Assembly: GCA_902806595.1 (NCBI GenBank)
Contig: CADCXC010000038.1
Location: 4,030,001-4,094,000 of the forward strand
Direction: 5' to 3'
DNA length: 64,000 nt
Origin: Pyrenopolyporus hunteri
Taxonomy: Eukaryota > Ascomycota > Sordariomycetes > Xylariales > Hypoxylaceae
Shown here piece after piece: positions 26,225 to 36,721 of this stretch. A program made the position numbers and the translations under genes. Within the stretch, counting starts at the first letter, position 1; every line of letters starts with the position of its first letter. Under the pieces are notes generated by a model. The model had not been told where the DNA came from. It searched no databases and saw only the letters and a program-made list of their open reading frames with translations.

Positions 26225-28200
26225 CGCATATTATATTCCACATGTTTACGATCCTATACTCGTTACTGTATTTCGCCGCCAAACCCTGGCCGTCCCGCAA
26301 CACCCGCCGGTCGTCGTCCAGTCACATCGACCGCTAATGGTTGGCTGTACTACAGTAGGGGTTCCTATCTACACTCCTCCCAGCTCCGTTTTGGGTTGCT
26401 GCACGTTTTCTACACGACGCCGGCCCCATCTAAACGGGTAATGATTTGTTTCGTTCGTTGTCCAGTCCTTGCGGCGGATCCTCCAATGCACCAATCCCAC
26501 AAATGTATACCCGAATCGGCATCGTGACCTCTTCACCGCTCAAACTCATATCGACTTCTCGTGCAAAACGGGGCTTCGCTGACGCTAAAAACCGGACGCG
26601 ATTTTCAAAGAACGACGCAACCCGAACCTGACTGGTTCTGCAGAGATTTTCCCTCTCCAATTGACCAACGGATTGCCGCATGAATCACCCATCCCGAGGC
26701 TTCCATGTTCGAGGGCATTCCATAGACCACAATTGAGGATAAGCAAAGCAAGACACCCTATCTTGCATCGTAACTCCCACGATACGAGGGGCGTGGTGCA
26801 TCACATGCTGCCAATATAGGTACCCCGTTTGTTGGGTTGATGGGTCGGCCCCATGCGTATCGCTCCCGTCGCGTCTGCATCAGATCGGATATCCTCCGCA
26901 AGGTCGAATCCACATGAAGACGTGGGTGCCGGAAGCGTGCGCTTTTCGCGTTTACGTGTCGTACTCTCTTTCTCTTGTGCCTGCGCAAATCTTCAGGCGC
27001 TCAACTCAAAATCAGGCGTTTCGCCACCCCTCACCGCACATTCAGGCGCATACGCAGCACCACCTCTTCTACTTTATCCAGCCGATTCGAACTGAGGTTC
27101 CAAGTCCGCCGCACATGATTTCTCATATTCCGTATGCATATCATCCACACCTACGTACGTCGGCACTCGAGGCTAAGTACCGTAATGTCTAACGTATGGC
27201 TCGGATCTTGTATTGTCGACGATGAAAAGTGGATGGTAGCCCACTGCCAACTTGGGAACTACCTACCTGGTTCTATTCCATGGTTCCTGACAATCGTAGT
27301 TGCGGATCAATTCGCCCTTCGCCGATGACCATCCCGAATAGGTTATGAGTTGAGGCACAGACCTCATCTCGTCTCACCTGACGGACAGCTCATTGTCAGT
27401 ATCGTAGCAAGGAAGACGCATCCGTCCGTAGGCAGGGAGACAAGTAAGGCAACGATAAAACTGCCGCATGAGTAAATCGGCTATGCCGTTAAGACAGCTC
27501 ATAGAAGATGAGTCGTCTCCTGGGTCTTAATAATAAATCCAAGAATAATCCTAGCCGGTGCAGAAACCACTTTTTACAATCGTGTCAAATTATTATACGC
27601 GTTTACAATGGCCATTGAATCTTAACAGAATATGATCGCACCGGGATAATCAGAGAGGAGGCAAAATATATTTGGTTTCATGTCTAAAGTCTTGCTACCA
27701 GAGGTAGTACCTTCGTGTTAGCTGGCAGTTCATCTAAGGACCTAAACTCACGAACGAGGCATAAAATCATCGCCGGCTTTGTTGATGCAGGGGATTCATA
27801 ATTTGAGGTCTTACCCGCTCTAGCTTCTCCTTTGCATTAGTATTAGTGCAATGGTGGGACGACCAGAACATAAATATAGACGCAGAACATGACATCCGTG
27901 ATGAGTCTAAGGTTCTGCCTAGGTAGGTAGGTATGCAGAAGTTATTTATCTCTCTCACATTGCACGTAGCACACAAGAAACATGATAGCGTATGAATATT
28001 ACCTTCAACTGCCTACCCAGGTATCTATACCAGCGTTCTCTAGCCCCCCTTCCTCGCCTCATCACTCATCACAAGCCAGAATCCGAAGCACACCAACCAA
28101 CACGCCACTCCATTATCCTCACCTCTATGATCTTGGCTATCACAGTGTACGCTCGTTCATACGAAGTTCACGGCAATATTCCCGCCTCCCCCTTTACTAA

Positions 28201-28237
28201 GTGCCTACCTAGGTAAGGTAGGTAGGTAGGTAGGCAC
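28201..28237. repeat. Inverted repeat, 11-bp perfect arms
   Basis: Left arm GTGCCTACCTA (28201-28211) pairs perfectly with TAGGTAGGCAC (28227-28237) across a 15-nt spacer itself made of GGTA units. It lies 57 nt beyond the stop codon of the adjacent minus-strand gene, probably in its 3' UTR, where it could fold in RNA. Confidence 0.7.
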
Positions 28238-28286
28238 CGCGACCACCACCACCACCACTGCTGCTACTACTACTCCTACTGCTGCT
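28238..28286. repeat. Compound CCA / CTG / CTA trinucleotide tract
   Basis: ACC repeats followed by CTGCTGCTACTACTACTCCT-type triplets sit immediately downstream of a minus-strand stop codon, so they are probably in the 3' UTR and not translated. Confidence 0.6.
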
Positions 28287-28293
28287 GATTTTG

Positions 28294-29052
28294 TTACGTC
28301 TTCTGTTCCCCGTTACCCCCCTTCCCCAGCAACCGCTGCACGAGGTACTGGTTTATGATCGGGTACAGCAGGCCTAGGACCCCGAGCGCTATCGCGTAGA
28401 ACTCGGGCCGCTTGTAGAAGCGGCTGCGGAACAGGGCGCGGTTGCGCGCCGCGTCCCGGCGTCGGGCGCGCGCTCGCGCTTCTTCTTGGAAGACGGCTCG
28501 CTCGTGGGAGGCGCTGTTTTTGGCGTTTCTGATTAGCTGGGGTTAGGTTGGGGAGGAGGGAGGGAGGGGATGTGCGTAGATTGCTGGGTGTTGGGCGTTG
28601 CTTATGGGAAAGAGGGGAGTAAGGGTGATAAAATATAATATATGGGAGGACGAGGAGGGGGAAAAGTGAATAGCAAATGTTGTGCGGTAGAGGGACAGAT
28701 ATAGAAAGGATAGCGATGGCCGAGACTACCTATACATTACGAGCCTCCCTTTTCCCCCGGTGTCATAAGACAATATTATTTTTTTTTCTCAAAAAAGAAA
28801 AAAGGTTATCAGTAAACAGACTCACAACGTAGCCTTGTACGCCTGGTCCGCCGTCATCCTCTCCTGCTGCTGTTGGCGGTCCTCGCCGTGAAGACGGCTC
28901 CCGTGAGGAAACGTGAACGGCGGCTGCGGATACGGCGGCGCGGTGGTGTAGTGCCAGGAGGCCCGACGCGACGCCGACGCCGACGGCCACACGTGCGACG
29001 GGTTCCGCGGCAGGAAGTGGTTGTAGGATTCGATGTGCTCTGTGGGGTCCAT
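28294..29052 (-). CDS. Small single-pass membrane protein, 2 exons, 153 aa
   Basis: Exons (minus) 29052-28826 and 28528-28294, with a 297-nt intron starting GTGAGT and ending ATCAG; the phase joins as codon TTA. I do not recognise the family. The N-terminal part (MDPTEHIESYNHFL, then Pro/Tyr/His-rich sequence and a QQQQ stretch) is hydrophilic. The second exon is strongly basic (EEARARARRRDAARNR), then FYKRPEFYAIALGVLGLLYP and a following amphipathic segment give one predicted membrane helix near the C-terminus, ending KGGNGEQKT. The layout resembles a tail-anchored organelle protein, but that is inference. The second exon is much more GC-rich than its surroundings. Confidence 0.65.
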
Positions 29053-29612
29053 GCTGTGGAAAGACTTTCTGGGAAGAGGTAGATGTGGTAATACTTGCGG
29101 TCGGAAAGTTTTTGGTTCTATAATGAGCTGTTTGGACTAAATGGGATAGAGGCCTTGCGGTGGCTGAGTGTGGGTTTCTTCCGGCTTGATGTTGATGCGT
29201 TGGGGAGGAATGATGGTTTGGGAACAATACGAGAACTTGACGGTACGCATTATGTGCTATAAAGACCAGACGTTGGAGGCTTCACATTAAACTCGATGGA
29301 GGGAAACTCAATAGGGAGCCGAAGCCCGCCTTATTTAGAAAGTAGCTTCCCTGCGTCCCTTTTACCGCCATCACTCTTGCCCCTATTTACCCCTATTCCC
29401 AGCGCTTCAGGCAAGTCTTGACAAGATGATCGAATCACGAACGGTCCTTCTTCTGTTGTTGGTGCCCATCATTGGAGATATGGGTGGGACATCGTCGTAT
29501 AGGGAAAAGAAAAAAGAAAAAAGGAAAAAGGAAAAAGGAAATTGTTGGTAATTTACTTTCCCCCTATGAACCTCATATAATACACCAAAACCCAGAAAAC
29601 CCGTGCCAAAAC
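29053..29612. other. Short intergenic region
   Basis: This is the 5' flank of the small membrane-protein gene and the 3' flank of the RBR gene. It has A/G-rich runs (29506-29550) and no reading frame worth calling. Confidence 0.5.
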
Positions 29613-31915
29613 CTATACATATGCACCTGGAACCCGAAACTCCTGTGGGAAATCCGCATCATCCAGCTCGCTCCCATCGATCCCGCCGTCCTCAAACCAA
29701 GCATCGACATCCACGCCGTTCTCAATCTCATCGATCTCCGTGTCATTGAGCAGACGGTCGCGCTCCTCGATCACGACATCCACCCACCGGAACTCAGCGG
29801 TCCTGCGCGAAACGAACACAATCACAACTGCCTTGATATCTTCCTTAAATCTATCCCCAGCTTTTTTCGCGAGTTCATTCTTGACGTCCAGCTCCTCCTC
29901 GATGTTCCGGCGGCACTCGTCCAATTCGTTGTCTCTCCACTCCTCCCATTTCTTGAAACAGGCGTCCATCTTCCGTTGCAGCTGTTTCATCGCGGCCTCC
30001 ATCTTGGCCTCGCCGTCCGGCTTACCAGACCAGTACGCTTGCAATTGGTCACGGTACCTTTCTTCGATGCGCCGTTCCTCCATGGCCCGTGATGTGTACT
30101 CTCTTTCGAGCGCCTGTTCCCGCTCCGCCAACTTGGCGCATCCGGCGGCTTCAAACTTCCGGCAGTCCGCCTTCAACCCCTCTATAAAGTCTCCTAACGC
30201 CGCATAGATTTGCTTCTCTAGCCGGAGACATTCCGCCAAATGACCGTAGCTCACGGTGATTCGATGATACCCGTTTACGCGCACTAGAGCCTCACGAAGC
30301 GCCGCGTATTTGACTTCGACATCCCGTCGCCTCTCGCCCTCGCGCCGAATCCGTTCCTCGAGCAGTCTCTCCCGACGTTCCTCGGCCAAGCGTTCCCGCT
30401 CCTGTCGTAGCAGCTTGGCCTTGAGCGCTTCTTCCCGCTCGAACTCTTCTACCAGTCGCAGGGCCTCTTGGATCTCGGCCTCTTCTACGGCTTCTCTGTC
30501 TTGCCGCGCTTGGCGCCGCGTCTCCGCTTGTCTTTTGACGACCCTTAGTTGCTCCATTGTGCAGACGCACGTCCGCCAACGCGCGCCGCATACGTAGCAG
30601 AATTGCGCGCCGCATCGGCAGGTCATGTGTTGGCACGCCTCTCTGTGCTCGACGTATGCGTGGCACCCGTAGCATCGCTTCCACCCCTCTTCCTCGGCGA
30701 GCTCGTCCGTCTTCACCATGTCCCGGTCCTGAGGACACTTATCGCCATCGTGCTGGCCGCCGCGACAGATGATGCACGTCCAGTGGCCGGCGGAGCACCT
30801 CCCGATGTTGCGGGCGCGATTAATTTGGTCCGGTTGAAGCCAGATGCTGCAACTTCGCGAGCTGCAGTATACGCGCTCGCTGACGGGCAGGTTCCACTCA
30901 GCCGCCCTGTTACGATACGTCTTCTTCAGCTCCGCATTGACGTTGAGTATTATAGTATTGACCGGGATAGGGTTCAGGCAGCACTTGGGCGGCCATTGCT
31001 GCTCGTTCTCGCAGGTCGTGCGAATGAGATTCGCGAAACAGGATTTGCAGTAGCTGTGACAGGGAGCTTTAACCATCTCCCAGGGGTTGAAGTCGTCGAG
31101 GCAGGAGACGCATTCGCTGTAACTACCTATGTGAGTTGCTAATTACCAGCAGATTTTCCTAGTTGTCGGGGCACTCACACTTCCAATTCACGAACTGAGG
31201 AATTCGTGCTGCCACTGCTGTTTGTTGTCGTTCTCTTCAAAACCTCAGCTACGAATCGTTTCGTCGTACTTGATTCAGCACTACTTCTAGAGAAATCACG
31301 TTTATGGCGAGCGGCTCCGGCCGAACTTGACTCGCCTTTCTCTCCGGTGTTGTTTAATCTCCGGAAGAGGTTCTTTAGCGAATTAATTTTCGGCTTGACA
31401 GGTTGTACCGGTGAGGGGAGGCTGGGGGTATTTATAACCATTTCGGTTATGGCTGGCGGCAGCATCTCAGGTAGTGCATCCCATTCACCTGGATTCTCAT
31501 CAAATGGTGTGTCTGATGTGCCGACTATTTGGACATCCTCACTTTCTTTTCGAAGCTCCTCACTTTGCCTGGACTCCTCAGCCTGGCCTTCAGCTTTCCG
31601 CTTTTCTTTTTCTTGGGTTATTCGTGCTTTAACATTATCAATGGATTCCTGTATGATTCTCACGATGATATCTGGCGTAAGATCTGGTGTTTTCTTCAAA
31701 CCATCAGGGGGTTCGTACTGGGTCCAGTCAACAACGGGGGCGTCAGGACCATACGCCCTCATTATCTCGCGGTCGTCGGTTTCGTCCACCACAGTGGCTT
31801 TTTCTTTTCCTTTCCATTTTATAGGTTCAGCTTCCTCCCCGGGCTCTCTTATCGGAATGGTAGAAGCCGCGGAGAGGGCCTCCGTGGCGGAGGTTGTCGA
31901 CTCGAGGATTGACAT
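29613..31915 (-). CDS. RBR-type E3 ubiquitin ligase (RING1-IBR-RING2), 2 exons, 748 aa
   Basis: Exons (minus) 31915-31179 and 31122-29613; the 56-nt intron starts GTGAGT and ends GGTAG, and joins in frame directly before the first RING cysteines. RBR ligases accept ubiquitin from an E2 on a RING2 cysteine and pass it to a substrate. RING1 begins at CVSC (about residue 250) and continues through CHSYCKSC and KCC. The IBR has YCSSRSC, CSAGHWTCIIC and DKC. RING2 is RCYGC, then EACQHMTCRCG, FCYVC and CVC; the predicted catalytic cysteine is the one in EACQHM, about residue 409. The roughly 245-residue N-terminal exon is disordered with Ser/Glu/Lys-rich helices. The C-terminal third is a long Arg/Glu coiled coil followed by a further helical part and an acidic tail. 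The substrate is unknown; fungal genomes usually carry several such proteins. Confidence 0.9.
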
Positions 31916-33750
31916 GCGAAAATATAATAAGGTCCTATATATTATTATTGTAAATAAAATAATAAGATCTATTGAACTCTCTTCGAGGAGCATTTGGAGC
32001 TTCCGAGCTTTGCTTCAGCTGCAGGATTTCCCACCTTCTGTATGGCTTGGAGCTTGATTGGCAGCTTTCATGTAGCCCCCGTAACACGACGTCCTAAGTG
32101 CATGAAAAGAAAGGGGCGAGTAGGAAGATGCAACCCTACAAGAGGATACGCGTAGGTAGGTAGGTAGATAAGAGGAGGGAAGTATGGCTTAGAAATGTCT
32201 TGAGCATAGCCTCGATAGATACCTCATTTCAACTTGCCAGTTGACGCCGTAAGTAACGCCCATTTAATCGCCCCTTAGGTAGGTAGCTTAGGAACTTAAG
32301 TGACCTAGGTCACATACGTAGGTATAGGGCTGGAATCAGGCTCTGTAGCTCTAGTTCTTCAGCCCCAATCACCGAAACGAAGACCATGTTTCCATGCCGG
32401 CGCGCCGGTCGTCTTTACTACTTACATATATGCTTCCGCTGGGGATGGTCAGCGAAGCATACGGCATACATACGTATATGTAGGCAACACTTGATCTATC
32501 TCTTATCACCTCTCCTAACGGAATGGGCTGGATGACCGGCGTGTGCTGCCGTCGGAAGCTGATTGGTAGGCAGCGAAGAAGAGATACAACTTGACGAGCT
32601 GATTGGGGCGGAGTAGAAAATGGCGTTAAAATGGCGTCGGGGGGTCGGAGTTAGGATAGGGACCCCCCCTCGCTTAACTATTCCCACGCGGCGTCGGTGA
32701 AGAACGCCTCGTGCCATTGTAGCTCGAGGCGTTTCGCGTAAGAAAGCGACAAGTCTCATGTAGGATAACCGGGTTTAATATTGCGTTACTTGGCGGAGGA
32801 CACGGGAAAGACTGCTGCGAATAGGGGTACCTTACGTTGTGCTGTTCCAAGTCCTAAAATAAGTACCAAAATAGCCCCAAGACGCTTTTAACGCGAAAGC
32901 TGTGATGTGTCACGGCTTTGACACGTGGCTAGAAAATGCCGACAACTATCTATGGTATGTAAAAGTATATGGTGGTAGGTTTAAGTAGGATTGGGTTCGG
33001 TATAGCAAAGAGATTATAACTTACGAGTGATCATAAGAGTGGATTAACCCGGATATACATAGGCCGACGACCAACGTATTCAAATGGAGATCTAAACCCC
33101 GTACTACACCGAGGACCCGGGTGGGACTCCGGAGCGGGTGAGATAAGGTAGGCTGACTTGTCAGGGGGCGATCCTTGGAGGCTGGTGCCGGGCTTAATTT
33201 CTCGCGAGGCAGAGGCAGTTCTATGTAAGGGGAACATCTGCGTAAATTGAGCCTCGCCATTGGACTACCCCAGCATATATCTCTCCGTCATCACATTAGG
33301 CCCCTCCAACACTTCCTGGCATTCCATTAGCCGTTTCTCGGAAGATACCAACTACTTTTGGGCGGCTTCTAGGGTAGCTGGCATCGCATATAAATATTCG
33401 CCAGGTGGATCATGGGACTGGAGCAGTCTACGTGGACACGAAGGGCAAACCTGATCGCCAGCTAGCATGACGTCACCCCTGACTTGTAGCAACTAATTAG
33501 AAGCGAGTATTATAACTCATACGTATCTTATAATCAAGCAGTTTGGGGCTTTGGGTCGCCTTTGGGCCTCATCGAGATGAACTAATTGATTTAAATAGAT
33601 GGTAAAGTCGTATCAACTTCATCTCAACTTCATCTATAAGAATTCATCTATCTAGGTACTGAATGGAACCTCGGCTGTTGTGTGATAATAACGCCAAGTC
33701 CCTTCCAGCTCTGACCCAACAATCAAAAACGCAACTTTCGCATATAAAAC
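31916..33750. other. Intergenic, 1.8 kb
   Basis: No supportable gene. It contains TAGG tracts (32154-32168 and 32276-32284) and A/T-rich stretches. It lies between two divergently oriented genes (RBR minus, small basic protein plus), so it holds both promoters. Confidence 0.5.
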
Positions 33751-34104
33751 ATGGCAGCTTCCACGCGAGCCTCAACAGGGCATTCCAAGCCACGCGTGCA
33801 CCTAACTGTGTCCACCGAGCCGGAGCGGAAGCGGAGAGGCCGCGGCGCCACCACCGGCGCCACCACCGGCGCCACCACCACAACTACTCACCGCAACCGG
33901 ACGGGCGCTGGCGTCAAGAAGCGGTCCGGAGCCACAAGGGCTCCCGCCACCCACCACAAGCGGAAGCCCCACCTAAGCGACAAGATCGAGGGCGCCGCCG
34001 AGAAACTGGTCGGGAAAATAACGAATAGGCCGGGCAAGAAGGCCGCGGGAACACGGAAAATGCGCGGCACGGATGGGAAGAATAGCCGGACTAAGAGGGT
34101 GTAG
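33751..34104 (+). CDS. Small basic protein, 117 aa, conserved fungal type
   Basis: An intronless frame with a clear ATG, preceded by CATATAAAAC. The first half is Arg/Thr-rich and contains a three-fold GATT repeat. The second half, HHKRKPHLSDKIEGAAEKL, VGKITNRPGKKAAGTRKM and RGTDG, resembles a family of small fungal proteins of unknown function sharing a GDK-x-x-GA helix and a RPGKKAAGTRRMRGTDG-like tail; this is from memory of family appearance. With so many Lys/Arg it could bind nucleic acid or membranes, but no domain is recognisable. The length fits that family. Confidence 0.7.
   Translation: MAASTRASTGHSKPRVHLTVSTEPERKRRGRGATTGATTGATTTTTHRNRTGAGVKKRSGATRAPATHHKRKPHLSDKIEGAAEKLVGKITNRPGKKAAGTRKMRGTDGKNSRTKRV
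33844..33879 (+). repeat. Three 12-bp tandem units inside a CDS
   Basis: The unit GGCGCCACCACC occurs three times perfectly in register, encoding the repeated GATT tetrapeptide of the small basic protein. It is in frame, so copy-number change would alter only repeat length. Confidence 0.85.
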
Positions 34105-34439
34105 ACCGGTCGATTACTTGGGTGTTTGAGAGGACGATACGTACGTGATATAATGAATCGCACGAAATACGAGACGGGTTTTGGGATACTTTTCGCTTGG
34201 CATACACTTTAGGACACGGGCTGAATATCTGGGTATAAGAGGATGGCTCACGCAGGCACTAGGGGACTAATACATTCGAGGCCCGGCTTTACGATGAGTT
34301 GTTACTCAACATTCTTGGTCGTTTTATATACATAAGTTAACGTAATATCGAATATACAACATGATCGCCTCTATCGGCCCCCTTGTGGCTCTTACTACCA
34401 CGGGAAATCGTGCCCAAGATCACTTACCAGTACCCAACT
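34105..34439. other. Convergent intergenic region
   Basis: This is the shared 3' flank of the small basic protein (+) and the GH7 gene (-). I see nothing further in it. Confidence 0.5.
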
Positions 34440-35536
34440 CTAACCTTGAGTCGTAGATCCAATGTCTCCCCATCGAATGTTCGAAAAGATGACGTGCGTA
34501 TCAGGGTGCTGAGCCTGGATATTAGCGGGAGTGCTCTCAGCAATACTGCAAGGCCCGTTGTTGCCGGCGTCGAGCCAAGACATCTGCTGCGCGGCGTCGT
34601 TCCAGATGCTCATCGCCAACACCACTAGTTATACGTAAAGTTCGAAAGTCAGCAATCTGGCACCAATTCATGGAGGCATCTAAACTCTGAGCATATATTA
34701 GGTATGTACTTACTCCCTCGTCCCAGAGCCTGGCCCATGCCCGCGAGTCCGCCCGTCGCGCCGCCGCAGTTAGAAATAGACCCGCCCTCGGTGCGCCTGC
34801 CGTTCTGGATGTAGAAGCGGGAGATCTGGGTCAGCGAGCCGCTGCCCTTGAACTGGGTGACGACGGTGAAGGGCTTGTTGGTGTCGACGGTGCCGCCGGT
34901 GGCCCAGAGGTTGCGCTGGCCGCTGGCGTAGGGGTTGTACCCGCAGCCGGCCTTGTCGCAGTTGTTCCCGCTGCAGGGGTGCGGCGTCATGGCCGTCGCG
35001 CGCGCGTTCGCCTCCAGGATGTCCATCTCGTTGCAGCAGAAGCCCTGGCACTGCGCGTCGCAGTACCCCTGGCCCGCCGCCGCCCCGCCCGAGCTGCCCC
35101 CGCCGTCCGCCTTCATCTCCGACAGGTAGAACGCCCCGTTCTCCCCGCACGGCACCGCCGAGTAGTCCACGTCCACCGAGAGCTCCTGGTTCAGCAGGTT
35201 CATCATCACGTATTTCCCGTCCGCGTCCAGGAGGTAGATGCGCGGGGACGCCGGGTTGACCGTGTTGCCCGATTTGACGTAGTGATACATGGTCACGGCG
35301 TCCCCTGAGGTGGAAACTCCCATGGCGGCGTAATCGGCTGCCGTCCGAGAGCCGGGGGAACCTTTGGCATATTTTGAGTCCTTGTCGAGCACGACGGAGG
35401 TGTTCTGCTGGACGCAGCCTCCTGAAGTGGTGCATTTCCAAGTCGTTAAAGGGGGATGTTCCTCGGAGCTTTGAGCGACAGCCACTCTTGTTAGTAGCGA
35501 GCCTACTAGGCCGGCGTATAGGAGCTTGAAAGACAT
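34440..35536 (-). CDS. Secreted GH7 glycoside hydrolase (endoglucanase-like), shortened, 335 aa
   Basis: Exons (minus) 35536-34714 and 34624-34440; the 89-nt intron starts GTAAGT and ends ACTAG, rebuilding the conserved RGMVLAMSIWND. Residues 1-21 form a signal peptide (cleavage near VAVA/QSS). GH7 enzymes hydrolyse beta-1,4-glucan with retention; the catalytic set is in NEMDILEAN, with E170, D172 and E175 in place. Other family marks are LTTWKCTTSGGC, PRIYLLD, CGENGAFYLSEM, SWLDAGNNGPC and FSNIRWGDIGST. There is no linker or cellulose-binding module. Compared with usual catalytic domains (about 370-430 residues), a block with several cysteines is missing after SVVLD, and the residues normally between CDAQC and GFCCNEMD are absent. 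The catalytic residues are intact, but the substrate cleft is probably altered; activity is uncertain. The second half of exon 1 is very GC-rich. Confidence 0.88.
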
Positions 35537-36721
35537 ATTCAATGACTTATTTGAGGCCTTATGAGCCTCTAGGGGATACCAAAACAATGTACAATAGGAG
35601 AAATATCCTCACATTTCAAGGTTATCTATCGATTGGATAGGTATCTTACTTATAATCAATTATTGCCTCTACAGACACCTACCCTGGTAAGCAGGATATC
35701 TCCGCATTTTGTCATCTATTTAGGCGTGGTTATATGCCGGCCTGGGCATCTCGGGGACTATTCAATTCAGAAAATTCGGAGTATACGGGGAGATTGCAAC
35801 ATATAACGGCTGAATGATATCTGTGACAACATGCATTCGGGAAAATATCCACCGCGCGCCCACTCCATACGGCAACTACACCCATTGAATTTTAGTTGTT
35901 AGTCGTTACTATGCAATTGGATACTGGCGTCACAGGGCTGGATTTGCGACCTCGAATATCCAGGCTTATGGCTACATCTAATATATGGGATTACCCCTTA
36001 AAGCCATTAAGCCCCTGACTAACAGGAGAGGACTTTGAGATGACGTAGCGGGAACCTCTATGAATTTCACGTGGCTGCCGCCGTCAACAAGTCAATAGGT
36101 CCATACATACGTGTGTATTATATGTATATGGGGTAAACATTCAGAGATGTTAAATTTAGGTAGGTAGGCATCATCTATATTCAATCTGTGACCAATATAA
36201 ACATACGCTCATAACTATATACAATAACCGTAAATCAAGAAGACCTCCCGGGGTGGTTTGATACCTAATGCGGGTTTCGAAGAAAATCATTTCCCGATAT
36301 AGCTGGGCTTTAAGGTTAGGAACAAGTTCTAGAATGCCACGATGCCGACCAAGCGGTAAGGAAACAGCAGATCTCGTTGCAGGCGATACTACAAACTACT
36401 ATGCGGGGCTTTAGCTAGGCGTACAACGTACGACCTAACGTAGAAACCTATAGTACTGCATTTTGAGAGAAGTCAGAGATGAAAAGGGGGGTTATATCAG
36501 CATACTTTTTAAGGGGGTGTGCGTGACCAAAGGGGTCGTTATGCTGATTCCTGAACGGCTAAGATGAAGTATACGGAGAGTGAAGAGGAATATGGTACGT
36601 TAATTCCTATCGCTGATCTACTTGAGTCTTTGGTTTCCCCTTATAGTTTAGGTCCCCGTCACCCTTCCCCTCGCTTGATAGCCTCTAATGACATTTGGCG
36701 ATGATTCAAATGATCCCCCTG
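35537..36721. other. Intergenic, 1.2 kb, AT-rich
   Basis: This is the upstream region of the GH7 gene and 3' flank of the membrane-protein gene. It is relatively AT-rich with no reading frame to call. I could not identify a convincing carbon-response or cellulase-regulator site by eye. Confidence 0.45.

Larger units (their letters stand above)
23206..28293. other. Gene-poor region, 5.1 kb
   Basis: No open frame with domain, coding-like composition or plausible splicing was found on either strand. It contains pyrimidine-rich TTTTCC tracts (25155-25208), a CACACT microsatellite (26176-26224) and CCTA tracts (24326-24345 and 28201-28237). The left part is the upstream region of the giant repeat gene; the right end is the 3' flank of the small membrane-protein gene. 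Confidence 0.5.

Noticed and set aside
31206..32057. 283-codon plus-strand open frame
   Set aside because: It is antisense to the first exon of the RBR ligase, whose frame continues into the RING cysteines. The antisense frame has no domain.
34770..35441. 223-codon alternative minus-strand frame inside the GH7 gene
   Set aside because: It is an Arg/Gly-rich shadow of the GC-rich GH7 exon. The GH7 frame has the signal peptide and catalytic motifs.
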